A DNA stretch of 29,370 nt. Origin: JAGWFU01 sp035534575. Lineage in GTDB: Archaea > Micrarchaeota > Micrarchaeia > Micrarchaeales > Micrarchaeaceae. The translations under genes were made by a program, and so were the position numbers. This document shows positions 1 through 7,123 of this stretch, in pieces. How positions within the stretch are numbered: position 1 is the stretch's first letter; the number at the start of each line of letters is the position of its first letter. The stretch lies in contig DATLRT010000008.1 of assembly GCA_035534575.1 (NCBI GenBank), positions 1 to 29,370 of the forward strand. The letters run 5' to 3'. The notes under the pieces were generated by a model. It did no database searches. It had not been told where the DNA came from and saw nothing but the letters and a program-made list of their open reading frames with translations.

Positions 1-141
1 AGCGAGATACTGATCGAGCCGAATCTGGACAGCTCATTCGCAAACAAGATCAAGGCCGACGACGGACTGATCAAGATACCTTACGACTCTGTCATGGCAG
101 TCAACGACTACATGATAATCGACAGGAAGAACGTAGCCTAA
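1..141 (+). CDS. C-terminal end of a probable PRC-barrel domain protein (5' truncated by window edge)
   Basis: Frame 1 is open from the first base to a TAA at 139-141, giving 46 residues. The end reads IPYDSVMAVNDYMIIDRK, which resembles the closing strands of archaeal PRC-barrel proteins (small beta-barrel, RNA- or protein-binding adaptors), where a proline-containing strand is followed by a 'V-A-V-x-D-x-x-I-I' strand. Only the tail is visible, so the family call is an inference. The next gene (RNase HII) starts only 22 bases or a little more downstream with no clear TATA box between them, so the two are probably co-transcribed. Confidence 0.5.
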   Translation, partial: SEILIEPNLDSSFANKIKADDGLIKIPYDSVMAVNDYMIIDRKNVA

Positions 142-163
142 CTTTCTTGCGACTTACTGGCAA

Positions 164-883
164 GTGGAGCAGACCCATTTGGTGGTTATAGTTATCTTGT
201 GTGGCGGCGACGAGGCCGGAAGGGGTGCGATACTGGGACCCTTAGTGATTAGCCTAGTCTCCATCAAGAAGTCCAGCCTGCACAAGCTCTCCGACATCGG
301 CGTCAGGGACTCTAAGATGCTCTCCGACAAGAGGAGGCGGCTCCTCTACAAGGAGATAACCCGCATTGCTGACGACGTAAAGGTCGACAAGATTCTTCCC
401 AGCGAGATAAACGAGGCAATGAAGAGCAAGATCTCGCTCAACGAGCTCGAGGCGATAAGGTTCGCGAGGCTTTTCGACACCATGGAGGGCGACATCGATG
501 TCGTGTACCTCGACTCACCCGACGTAATTCCCGAGAAGTTCGGGATAAGGTTCAATCTCTCATCCTCAAGGCGCACGAAGGTCGTGGGCGTAAAGTCCGA
601 TGCAAGGGGCACCGGCTACACGAGGATAATATCCGAGCACAAGGCGGACACCAAGTACCCGATAGTCTCGGCGGCCAGCATAATAGCCAAGGTCACCAGG
701 GACAAGGAGATAGCTAGGATAGAGAAGGAGCTCGACATCCCGATAGGCTCAGGATACCCTTCCGACCAGGAGACCATCGGGATGATAAGGGAGAACCTCA
801 AGAGCGGCAAGCTCAAGACCCACATAAGGGAGTACTGGTCCACCCTCGACCACATAAAGCAGAAGAAGCTCACAAACTTCTGA
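164..883 (+). CDS. rnhB: Ribonuclease HII
   Basis: RNase HII cleaves the RNA strand of RNA/DNA hybrids and starts removal of single misincorporated ribonucleotides. The N-terminal DEAGRG motif supplies the first Asp-Glu pair, VYLDSPD the middle Asp, and SEHKADTKYP-AASIIAKVTRD the conserved block with the last catalytic acidic residue. Length (about 230 aa) fits the archaeal family. The residue before DEAGRG is Gly (GGDEAGRG) where Ile or Val is usual. The start is uncertain: GTG at 164 is the longest option, but family members begin only a few residues before the DEAGRG motif, so GTG 182 or TTG 197 (preceded by GGTGGT at 181-186) are credible. It probably belongs to the operon of the upstream PRC-like gene. 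Confidence 0.93.
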   Translation: MEQTHLVVIVILCGGDEAGRGAILGPLVISLVSIKKSSLHKLSDIGVRDSKMLSDKRRRLLYKEITRIADDVKVDKILPSEINEAMKSKISLNELEAIRFARLFDTMEGDIDVVYLDSPDVIPEKFGIRFNLSSSRRTKVVGVKSDARGTGYTRIISEHKADTKYPIVSAASIIAKVTRDKEIARIEKELDIPIGSGYPSDQETIGMIRENLKSGKLKTHIREYWSTLDHIKQKKLTNF

Positions 884-894
884 TCCAGCACAGC

Positions 895-902
895 ATTTAT
901 AT
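895..902 (+). promoter_or_regulatory. TATA box of tRNA-Arg
   Basis: The sequence atttatat lies about 25 bases upstream of the first base of the tRNA, the standard archaeal TATA-to-start distance. It sits in the 40-base gap after the rnhB stop. Confidence 0.7.
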
Positions 903-923
903 CCTAATCCTCCAAGTATAATT

Positions 924-998
924 GGATCTGTGGCGCAACTTGGATAGCGCGTCTGGCTTCGGACCAGATGGTTGCGGGTTCAAATCCCGCCAGATCCG
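924..998 (+). tRNA. tRNA-Arg (anticodon TCG)
   Basis: A full cloverleaf can be folded. The acceptor arm GGATCTG (924-930) pairs with CAGATCC (991-997), with discriminator G998. The D stem is GCGC/GCGC. The anticodon stem TCTGG/CCAGA encloses loop CTTCGGA, giving anticodon TCG (Arg, CGA codons). The T stem GCGGG/CCCGC encloses TTCAAAT. The length is 75 nt with no intron, and CCA is not encoded. The adhesin gene promoter begins two bases after its 3' end. Confidence 0.97.
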
Positions 999-999
999 C

Positions 1000-1012
1000 G
1001 AAAGGTATTTAA
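1000..1012 (+). promoter_or_regulatory. BRE/TATA promoter of the first adhesin gene
   Basis: GAAAGGTATTTAA has a purine-rich BRE followed by a TATA box, 35 bases before the ATG at 1047. This predicts a leader of roughly 10 bases. The identical 13-mer precedes the paralogous gene at 8054-8066 with almost the same spacing (36 bases), so it is very likely the functional promoter. Confidence 0.75.
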
Positions 1013-1046
1013 CCTTCTGGAAACAAATATTAGTGGTGTGTTGAGA

Positions 1047-3743
1047 ATGGCAAAAGCCCAATCAGCCATGGAGTATCTCACTACCTACGGTTGGGCCATA
1101 CTTATCATAGCGGTTGTATCAGCGCTTCTTTACCTGTACTCAAGCACTCCAACAACTATAGTTCCAACCAAATGCGTATTCGTCAGCGGAGTGTACTGCA
1201 ACGCTATGGTGCTGGGCACAAACACCCTCACCCACGCGACGACAATAGCGCTGTTCCTCACCAACTCGCAGCCGTATCCGCTTGCCAACCCGTATCTGTT
1301 CGCGCAGCTCAACGGTGCCAATACCACCGGAGTGGCGTGCTCACCCAAATACGTATATCAGGCCGGGTCGATGGTTTGCGTTCTGGGTCTGTCTCCAAAG
1401 ACCTCGCTCGGCCAGTTCCTCGGCGGCAAACTTTATCTTAACGCCACATACTGCGGCCTACAGGCAAACTACTCCCAAGCAAACATGTGCTCCAAGGCGC
1501 CTAGGGAGACATATTCAGGGAGCTTCAACTCCCACGTTGAGCCACTCATAGGAACCAACACTGTCATCACGCTCGCGGTAGCCAATGCCACGCAGCCGGC
1601 TAACGGCGGGCTTGATCTGCTCACTGCCACAGTGAAGCTTCTCGGCTATCCGCTCAGTGGCGCATCGGTCAACTTCACCGCCAACGTCCCGGGATACACC
1701 GTCTCACCCAACCTCACCACCACAAACACCAGCGGAATAGCTCTGAGCCACATATCTGGCACAACCGCTGGCAACGTCCTGGTAAGCGCATCATACGCAG
1801 GGCTGGTCTCAAATGTTGTTGTGCAGTTCACGCCATCAGTCAACGTAAGGTTCAACGTCAACTTCCCCTACTGCGCATCAGCAGGCCAGATAATAACGAT
1901 TGACGGCATAGCATATACTTGCTCGCAGATTACTTCAGTCACGCTACCATGGCAACCCAACAGCACACATCAGTGCGACCTCACAAACCCTGTCGTCGTC
2001 AACTCGCTGATAAGGGCGCAGTGCACCATATCCACAGGATCAGGCTCCGTATGCGTAGCCGCCACAAACACGACCTTCACGATTAACTGCACAACTCAGT
2101 ACCTCTTGACCATGACAGCAGGGACTGGGGGCAGCGTGCTCCCTGCGACCAACTGGTACAACTCAAACACCATAGTGCCAATCAGCCAGTCGGCAAATTC
2201 GGGATTCCTTTTCAACGGCTGGACAGGCACCGGAACGGTATCGTACACCGGCGCATCATCCTCATCATCGGTCACCATGAACTCTCCGGTATTCGAGACA
2301 TCCGCTTACGTCACCAACGTCGTGTTCACGGAGTCCGGCTTGCCTGGCGGAACATCATGGGCAGTGACGTTCAACGGCGTAACGCTACCCTCCACAGGCA
2401 CAACGATAACGTTCAACAACCTCGCGCCTGCCTCCTACTCGTGGAGCACCAACACCGCGATATCGTGCGGCGCGAGCTGCCAGTACGCGCCCTCTGTCTC
2501 CTCAGGCTCGATATCAACAGCATCAGGCTCTAACACGCAGCTTGTTACATACACCACCCAGTACTACCTCACAATGACGTCAGGCGGCAATGGCGCGGTA
2601 TCCCCCGCGAGCAACTGGTACAACTCCGGTGCCGCGCCCGCGATAACAGCAACACCTAACTCTGGATATAGCTTCACGGGATGGGCAGGCACAGGCGCCG
2701 GCTCTTACACCGGGGCATCCAATCCAAGCGCTGTCACCATGAACTCGGCGGTATCGGAAACAGGAAGCTTCGCGTTCGTGACGACCTACAACCCGAGCTG
2801 CGGCAACTATGCCGGTGACGTCGTATACAACGCGGCCAACACGCTCACCTGCAATGTTATAGCTGGCAACTCAATAATCATCAACAACGGCATAACCGTC
2901 AACGTACACGGCTTCTACATTGAGGCCAACAACACATTCACCAACAAGGGTACTATTACGGACAGCTACGATCTTGGAAGCGGTGGCGGTGGCGGCGGTG
3001 GCGGCGGACTGGCCGGTCCAACAGGCGGCGGCACCTCCAATGGCAACATAGGCACTAACGGAATTGCAGGCGGAGCCGGCAAGTCCAGGACTAGCAGGTA
3101 CCTAAGCCAAACACTCGCAGGCGGCAACGGGGGTTCGGGCGGCGGCGGAGGAGGCTCGGGTGCCTTCAGCTGCGCGACGACCTTCTACGGCTATGTTGAG
3201 ACCGGCCCCGGAGGCGGCGGAGGCAGCGGTGGTAACGGCGGCGGAATCATAGAAATATACGCCGGCAACTTCATCAACCAGGGAACACTTAATGCGGCGG
3301 GCACCTCAGGAGGCACTGGAGGTACCGGCGCATCCGCATCCTATGGAAACCCGTTGAACTCATGCGCAGCAGGCGGCAGCGGAGGCGGCGGTGCGGGCAC
3401 TGGAGGAAACGGCGGCACGATTCTGATAGGTTACGCATCAAGCCTCACGCTCGGGACAACGCTGGTGTCCGCAGGCTCCAACGGCGCGGCAGGAGGTGGC
3501 GGGGCAGGCGCTGGCCAGAGCGGAAGCGATTGCAGCGTCTCCTGGACATCGGGCGGTTCTGGAGGAACCGTCTCGGGCGGCGGTGGCGGAGGAGGCACCA
3601 TAAGCCGTTGCGGTGGCTTAGGTACCGCCACTGGCGGTTACGGAGGAAAGGGCGCGTGCGGAGGCAGCCCGGCGGGCAACGGATGCACAGGAAGCCCATC
3701 ACCCTCCGCAGGCAGCGTAATGACGCTTGCATGGTCCCACTGA
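1047..3743 (+). CDS. Giant adhesin-like surface protein with class III signal peptide, InlB-type repeats and glycine-rich C-terminus
   Basis: The protein has 898 residues, counted from the ATG at 1047. Upstream in-frame codons run into the tRNA and are not coding. Residues 1-32 are a class III (archaeal type IV pilin-like) signal: MAKAQSAMEYLTTYGWAIL followed by a hydrophobic helix, which the archaeal prepilin peptidase should cut just before the Gln. Residues about 193-270 form a Big-1/invasin-type Ig-like domain. Two divergent InlB B-repeat units start near residues 350 and 505, separated by an Ig-like 'FTESGLPGGTSW' module at about 423. From residue 644 to the end the chain is dominated by Gly runs with a few beta-strand-like islands. 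Many N-x-S/T sequons suggest heavy N-glycosylation. It is paralogous to the protein at 8102-10669 until about residue 570. The role in adhesion or cell envelope structure is inferred. Confidence 0.9.
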   Translation: MAKAQSAMEYLTTYGWAILIIAVVSALLYLYSSTPTTIVPTKCVFVSGVYCNAMVLGTNTLTHATTIALFLTNSQPYPLANPYLFAQLNGANTTGVACSPKYVYQAGSMVCVLGLSPKTSLGQFLGGKLYLNATYCGLQANYSQANMCSKAPRETYSGSFNSHVEPLIGTNTVITLAVANATQPANGGLDLLTATVKLLGYPLSGASVNFTANVPGYTVSPNLTTTNTSGIALSHISGTTAGNVLVSASYAGLVSNVVVQFTPSVNVRFNVNFPYCASAGQIITIDGIAYTCSQITSVTLPWQPNSTHQCDLTNPVVVNSLIRAQCTISTGSGSVCVAATNTTFTINCTTQYLLTMTAGTGGSVLPATNWYNSNTIVPISQSANSGFLFNGWTGTGTVSYTGASSSSSVTMNSPVFETSAYVTNVVFTESGLPGGTSWAVTFNGVTLPSTGTTITFNNLAPASYSWSTNTAISCGASCQYAPSVSSGSISTASGSNTQLVTYTTQYYLTMTSGGNGAVSPASNWYNSGAAPAITATPNSGYSFTGWAGTGAGSYTGASNPSAVTMNSAVSETGSFAFVTTYNPSCGNYAGDVVYNAANTLTCNVIAGNSIIINNGITVNVHGFYIEANNTFTNKGTITDSYDLGSGGGGGGGGGLAGPTGGGTSNGNIGTNGIAGGAGKSRTSRYLSQTLAGGNGGSGGGGGGSGAFSCATTFYGYVETGPGGGGGSGGNGGGIIEIYAGNFINQGTLNAAGTSGGTGGTGASASYGNPLNSCAAGGSGGGGAGTGGNGGTILIGYASSLTLGTTLVSAGSNGAAGGGGAGAGQSGSDCSVSWTSGGSGGTVSGGGGGGGTISRCGGLGTATGGYGGKGACGGSPAGNGCTGSPSPSAGSVMTLAWSH

Positions 3744-3765
3744 ACAGATATATTGGCTGATTGTC

Positions 3766-4725
3766 ATGGGCAACAAACGCAGAAGCGCTAGGCCGGGGAT
3801 TATCTACGAACTCTTCACTATAAGATGGTTGCTTTTTGCCGCAGTAGCTATTGCAGCCTTCGCAGTATTTTACTCAGCAACGCATTACACAGCCCCTAAT
3901 TTCTCCTCCTCTTCGCAGCAGACCACACTGGCGGCGTTCTTTGTTGACAACCCTACGATGACGCTCAATAACCTCTCCGATTTCATCAAGTCAAGGACCT
4001 CTAATCTCGCGACCCTCAATATCAGCTACGTATCGACCGAGCCCTATATGTCAAATGGAACAGCCACAGACGTAAACTATGCGATTAGCATAAGGAAGTT
4101 CTACGACAACTATTCGCAGGAGTATTCAATGTCCGCACTTCCCACAAACTCCATAATGCTGAAGAGCTCACTCAACAGCTCATACCAGGCTGGCACGTTC
4201 ATATGCGAACAGTCCCCTCTCTCTTACTCGCTTCCCAACGGCACGGCCATCGCAAAAGGGGAGTACATATGCCAGATGAGGCAGGGGATGGATCCCGACG
4301 ATGCGGCCTACTCCCCTTTCGAGGACTCCTTTACCTTCCCTAGCAATACCACCATCGGGGTACTGTCAAACATAACCGTCATCAACGCCAGCCTCTCTTA
4401 TGCGGGGGACAGTTGCACCCTGATAAGGTCAGGCTTCATGCTCGAGAAAATATACAACATAAGCACTTCATTCCAAAAGCGTCTTATCGAGAATGGCACA
4501 CTCACGCAGTGCATCTCCAACCGATATTACTCGGTCCTTTTCGGCAAGTTTGTCGGCCTGACAGGGCTCGACTACCCCATATTGCAAAATGGGGCCATTG
4601 TAAACTACAGCCGCAGTGGCATCTACACCTATTACTCTATAAACGCCACATCTGTGAACCAAAATGTTCCGACGAACGAGTTCAATTCACTACCGGGTCC
4701 ACTCACGCGATACCCTACAACCTAG
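3766..4725 (+). CDS. Exported membrane-anchored protein of unknown function
   Basis: The protein has 319 residues from the ATG at 3766. A basic N-terminus (KRRSARP) precedes one hydrophobic helix at about residues 21-38, as in a signal anchor that leaves the rest outside the cell. The ectodomain is rich in Ser, Thr, Asn and Tyr, with many N-glycosylation sequons and a few Cys residues that could form disulfides. I recognise no family. It starts 22 bases after the adhesin stop, so it is probably read through from the adhesin promoter, which suggests a partner or accessory surface protein. An in-frame TTG at 3727 inside the adhesin gene is less likely to be the start. Confidence 0.8.
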   Translation: MGNKRRSARPGIIYELFTIRWLLFAAVAIAAFAVFYSATHYTAPNFSSSSQQTTLAAFFVDNPTMTLNNLSDFIKSRTSNLATLNISYVSTEPYMSNGTATDVNYAISIRKFYDNYSQEYSMSALPTNSIMLKSSLNSSYQAGTFICEQSPLSYSLPNGTAIAKGEYICQMRQGMDPDDAAYSPFEDSFTFPSNTTIGVLSNITVINASLSYAGDSCTLIRSGFMLEKIYNISTSFQKRLIENGTLTQCISNRYYSVLFGKFVGLTGLDYPILQNGAIVNYSRSGIYTYYSINATSVNQNVPTNEFNSLPGPLTRYPTT

Positions 4726-4746
4726 TATATGGCTGCAACTCCGCTG

Positions 4747-4766
4747 GCTCGGGCTAAAGCCCAAGC
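4747..4766 (+). terminator. Hairpin downstream of the surface operon
   Basis: GCT-c-GGGCT, loop AA, AGCCC-a-AGC forms a short stem with one C/A mismatch, 21 bases after the stop at 4725. The sequence after it is A/T-rich but has no proper T-run. It may be a transcript end for the plus-strand genes. Confidence 0.4.
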
Positions 4767-4794
4767 TAACATTTATCAATCAAAAAGAATAAGC

Positions 4795-4813
4795 GGCGCT
4801 GCCTCGCAGCGCC
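4795..4813 (-). terminator. Perfect hairpin at the 3' end of the eL41 gene
   Basis: GGCGCTGC, loop CTC, GCAGCGCC is a perfect 8-bp stem. On the minus strand it comes 18 bases after the eL41 stop and is followed by attctttttgatt, an imperfect T-run. It sits in the gap between two convergent transcripts and may serve both. Confidence 0.55.
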
Positions 4814-4831
4814 AAGGAAAAGCGGAGTTAG

Positions 4832-4906
4832 TTACAGCTCTCCGACTCTCCTCTTCTGCTCGCGCTTGAGTCTCTTCCTTCGCTTCTTGAGCCACTTCCA
4901 GCGCAT
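4832..4906 (-). CDS. rpl41e: Ribosomal protein eL41
   Basis: This is a 24-codon gene. The product begins MRWKWLKKRRKRLKRE and ends KRRVGEL; about half the residues are Arg or Lys. This matches eL41, the roughly 25-residue single-helix protein at the ribosomal subunit interface (human form: MRAKWRKKRMRRLKRKRRK). The frame opens after an in-frame TGA and the only ATG is at 4906. The upstream in-frame codons (RKWKKKGR) are also basic, so a non-ATG start slightly upstream is possible. A TATA-like cttaaatatc (4978-4987, read on minus) and a perfect hairpin after the stop frame it as its own transcription unit. The gene is divergent from the gene at 5038. Confidence 0.8.
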   Translation of the reverse strand: MRWKWLKKRRKRLKREQKRRVGEL

Positions 4907-4977
4907 CCTTCCTTTCTTCTTCCACTTCCTTGGTATGCTTCCCAGTATAACACCTTTTCATCTTTGTAAAAGCATTA

Positions 4978-5003
4978 GATATTTAAGCGCTCCATATTAA
5001 ATA
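4978..5003. promoter_or_regulatory. Divergent promoter region for eL41 (minus) and the exported protein at 5038 (plus)
   Basis: gatatttaag (4978-4987) reads as a TATA box on the minus strand (cttaaatatc) and would give eL41 a leader of about 50 bases. atattaaata (4994-5003) is a plus-strand TATA box about 40 bases before the ATG at 5038, predicting a short leader. Confidence 0.5.
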
Positions 5004-5037
5004 GCTATGGTATTGCGTCAGTAGAGGGGAATCCCAT

Positions 5038-6090
5038 ATGCACAAAGGTATCATCGCTTACATAATTATCATCATAGCCATAGTGGTGCTGATATACCTG
5101 GCCACGGGATTCAACTTCAGCAAGGTCGGCACGATAAAGCCGATCACGGTCGCAAGCACGGTGTCGACCAGCACAACCACGATCGCAGGTTCCGGGGGCG
5201 GCACCAACGGCACCTTCATAGGCACATGCGAGACTCTTTATCTCTCCACTCCTTACGCCAATGCAAGCCTCTCTGAAAAGTGCGCATCGTCCGGAGGCCT
5301 TTACGGGATATGGGTCGCTGCAGGCACAAGCGGATCAGAGACTGTCACCATAAAGAACATGAGCGGCCATATCTTCCTGACCCAGACATCATCATACAAC
5401 TGCACAACCTATTACGATAACATCACTCTGCCAGCGCAGACTTACAACGTCACGCTCAAGACGGGTCTCGGCGGCGGCTCGTGCGGCAACGCGGTCCTCA
5501 GGATAAACAGGACTACCGTGGCTCCGCAGCAGATATACAGCGACGTCTACAACGGGAACTTCTCGACCGGCACCTACCTCGGATGGACCGAGACCAATCC
5601 GGGATTCGGCACTGCCCCGCTCAACATAACCTACGCTGTCAAGTCCTCCGTCACCTGCTACCAGGGTCAGCCGTGGAGTGGATACAGCGGCACGTACTTC
5701 GCCACAAACTATAACTGCGGCCTGCAGGCAGCCGCAGGCAACCTGACATCCAGCCTGTTCTACGCCAGTCCAACCAAGCCATTCCTCAACTTCCTGATAA
5801 TAAGCCCCTCAAGCGACACGCTTTACGTAATGGTGCTCGGCATCAACAACAGGCCGCTCGCAACCGCGCACTACAACACGTTCAACTCCACCGCATCCGG
5901 AAATTCGGCGTCCACATTCAGGAGCGCCAGCATACCGCTCTCTGCCTTCGCGGGCGAGCCGGTGAAGATAAGGATAGTGGCGGGAAGCACAAACCAGCAG
6001 ACCTTCATCGCAGCGGGAGGGTTTGGTCTCTCAGCCAGACCGGTACAGACCCCTGGCATACTCGTCAACCTAACGTTCAATACCACGTAG
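5038..6090 (+). CDS. Exported signal-anchor protein with a possible jelly-roll (galactose-binding-like) domain
   Basis: The protein has 350 residues. Residues 5-23 form one very hydrophobic helix (many Ile) near the N-terminus. A Ser/Thr/Gly-rich linker (about 38-60) follows, then an extracellular region with many N-glycosylation sequons and several Cys. From about residue 170 the text VYNGNFSTGTYLGWTETN resembles the opening strand of carbohydrate-binding jelly-roll modules ('NGdFEtGd-l-GW'). The specific fold is an inference. The gene has its own TATA box and its stop overlaps or directly precedes the start of the small lipoate ligase subunit (TAGTG), so read-through into the lipoate genes is likely. 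Confidence 0.8.
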   Translation: MHKGIIAYIIIIIAIVVLIYLATGFNFSKVGTIKPITVASTVSTSTTTIAGSGGGTNGTFIGTCETLYLSTPYANASLSEKCASSGGLYGIWVAAGTSGSETVTIKNMSGHIFLTQTSSYNCTTYYDNITLPAQTYNVTLKTGLGGGSCGNAVLRINRTTVAPQQIYSDVYNGNFSTGTYLGWTETNPGFGTAPLNITYAVKSSVTCYQGQPWSGYSGTYFATNYNCGLQAAAGNLTSSLFYASPTKPFLNFLIISPSSDTLYVMVLGINNRPLATAHYNTFNSTASGNSASTFRSASIPLSAFAGEPVKIRIVAGSTNQQTFIAAGGFGLSARPVQTPGILVNLTFNTT

Positions 6091-6098
6091 TGCGCATC

Positions 6099-6380
6099 AT
6101 GGAGGGTATAGCCAAGCAGAAGGTACCGGGCGGAAAGCTCCTCATCATAAAGGTAAGCTATGGAGACAGTATTGAGAGCGTAAGGATTCTCGGCGACTTC
6201 TTCGTATACCCAGAGAGCGCCGTTCAGGAGATTGAGGCCGCACTCAAGGGCATTGACGCAAAAGCTCCTGAGCAATCGATAGCGGAGTTGGTGGGCAAAG
6301 TGGTTAGCCGCTGCAATGCAGAGATGATTGGGGTCACCGCAGAGGCGATAGCCCAAACACTGAGGAAGGCGATTGGATGA
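6099..6380 (+). CDS. lplB: Lipoate-protein ligase small subunit (C-terminal accessory domain)
   Basis: A protein of about 93 residues matching the lipoate ligase C-terminal domain family (KVPGGKLLIIKV-x-YGDSIESVRILGDFF-x-YPE). In Thermoplasma-type archaea the ligase is split, and this subunit is needed with LplA for adenylation of lipoate. The stop overlaps the lplA start as ATGA, so the two are translationally coupled and the pair probably forms a 1:1 complex. The ATG at 6099 is preferred; a GTG at 6090 overlaps the upstream stop codon and would add three residues. Confidence 0.85.
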   Translation: MEGIAKQKVPGGKLLIIKVSYGDSIESVRILGDFFVYPESAVQEIEAALKGIDAKAPEQSIAELVGKVVSRCNAEMIGVTAEAIAQTLRKAIG

Positions 6381-7123
6381 GATGGAGGATAATAGCGTTG
6401 GAGACTCACGATGCCTACTTCAACATGGCCGCCGACCACGCGATATCTGAGGCGGTATCCTCTGGCAGCTCCGACCCTACGGTAAGATTCTACAAGTGGC
6501 ATCCCAGCGCGGTCTCCATCGGATGCTTCCAATCTATGAATGATGAGGTCGACGTGCAGAAATGCAGGGAAGCAGGTGTGGACTATGTGAGGAGGAGAAC
6601 AGGCGGAGGCGCGGTATTCCACGACGAGAGCGGTGAGATAACCTACAGCGTTATAGTGCCGGAGGGGGATATGCCAAAGGGCATCATAGAAAGCTACAGG
6701 CTGATATGCGGCTGGATAGTTGACTCGCTGGCTGCCATTGGCATAGCCGCGTCGTTCGCACCGATAAATGACCTCGTGGTGAACGGAAAGAAGATATCGG
6801 GCAACGCGCAGACAAGACGGGACGGGGTCCTCGTCCAGCACGGGACAGTGCTATACAACACGGACCTGAAGCGGATGTTCTCGCTACTCAAGGTCGACAA
6901 CGCGAAGCTCTCCGACAAGGCGATAAAGAGCGTTGAGGAGCGGGTGACCAAGGTCCTTGACTACGCGCAGATTTCACAGGACGAACTTTACGCAGCGCTG
7001 CTTTCAGGATTCACAAAAGGCAAGGATTTCTACATGGGGGAGATGAGCGATGAAGAAGTTGCAAGGGCAAACGCTCTCTCAAGGGAAATCTACGGCTCGG
7101 AAGGCTGGAACTTTTCCAGGTGA
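6377..7123 (+). CDS. lplA: Lipoate-protein ligase, catalytic subunit
   Basis: The product (248 aa) belongs to the biotin/lipoate A/B ligase fold and attaches lipoate through lipoyl-AMP to a lysine of lipoyl domains (2-oxoacid dehydrogenase E2 or GcvH). Visible motifs are RRTGGGAVFHD (73-83, substrate and nucleotide loop), NDLVVNGKKISGNAQ (131-145, with the catalytic Lys) and HGTVLYNTD (155-163). The C-terminal domain of bacterial LplA is absent here and is provided by the upstream small subunit. The stop codon is directly adjacent to the stop of the convergent lipA, with no base between. No lipoylated acceptor protein is encoded in the window. Confidence 0.92.
   Translation: MRWRIIALETHDAYFNMAADHAISEAVSSGSSDPTVRFYKWHPSAVSIGCFQSMNDEVDVQKCREAGVDYVRRRTGGGAVFHDESGEITYSVIVPEGDMPKGIIESYRLICGWIVDSLAAIGIAASFAPINDLVVNGKKISGNAQTRRDGVLVQHGTVLYNTDLKRMFSLLKVDNAKLSDKAIKSVEERVTKVLDYAQISQDELYAALLSGFTKGKDFYMGEMSDEEVARANALSREIYGSEGWNFSR

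Noticed and set aside
972..1046. N-terminal extension of the first adhesin into the tRNA
   Set aside because: It would translate the T arm of tRNA-Arg and lies partly upstream of the promoter. The paralogue shows that the protein starts at MAKAQSAMEYL.
999..1046. tRNA-Arg 3' end as an integration site
   Set aside because: I see no second copy of the tRNA 3' end and no integrase in the window.
2979..3743. Gly-codon tracts as a CRISPR or tandem repeat array
   Set aside because: The tracts are irregular, stay in frame and have no spacer/repeat periodicity; they encode the glycine-rich domain.
4776..4961. 61-codon minus-strand ORF (MKRCYTGKHTKEVEEER...) overlapping eL41
   Set aside because: Its Glu/Lys/Ala-rich text is the frame-shifted shadow of the Arg/Lys codons of eL41. 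It has no recognisable family, although its ATG does sit close to the predicted transcript start.
6224..6841. 205-codon minus-strand ORF opposite lplB/lplA
   Set aside because: Antisense shadow of two recognised lipoate ligase subunits.
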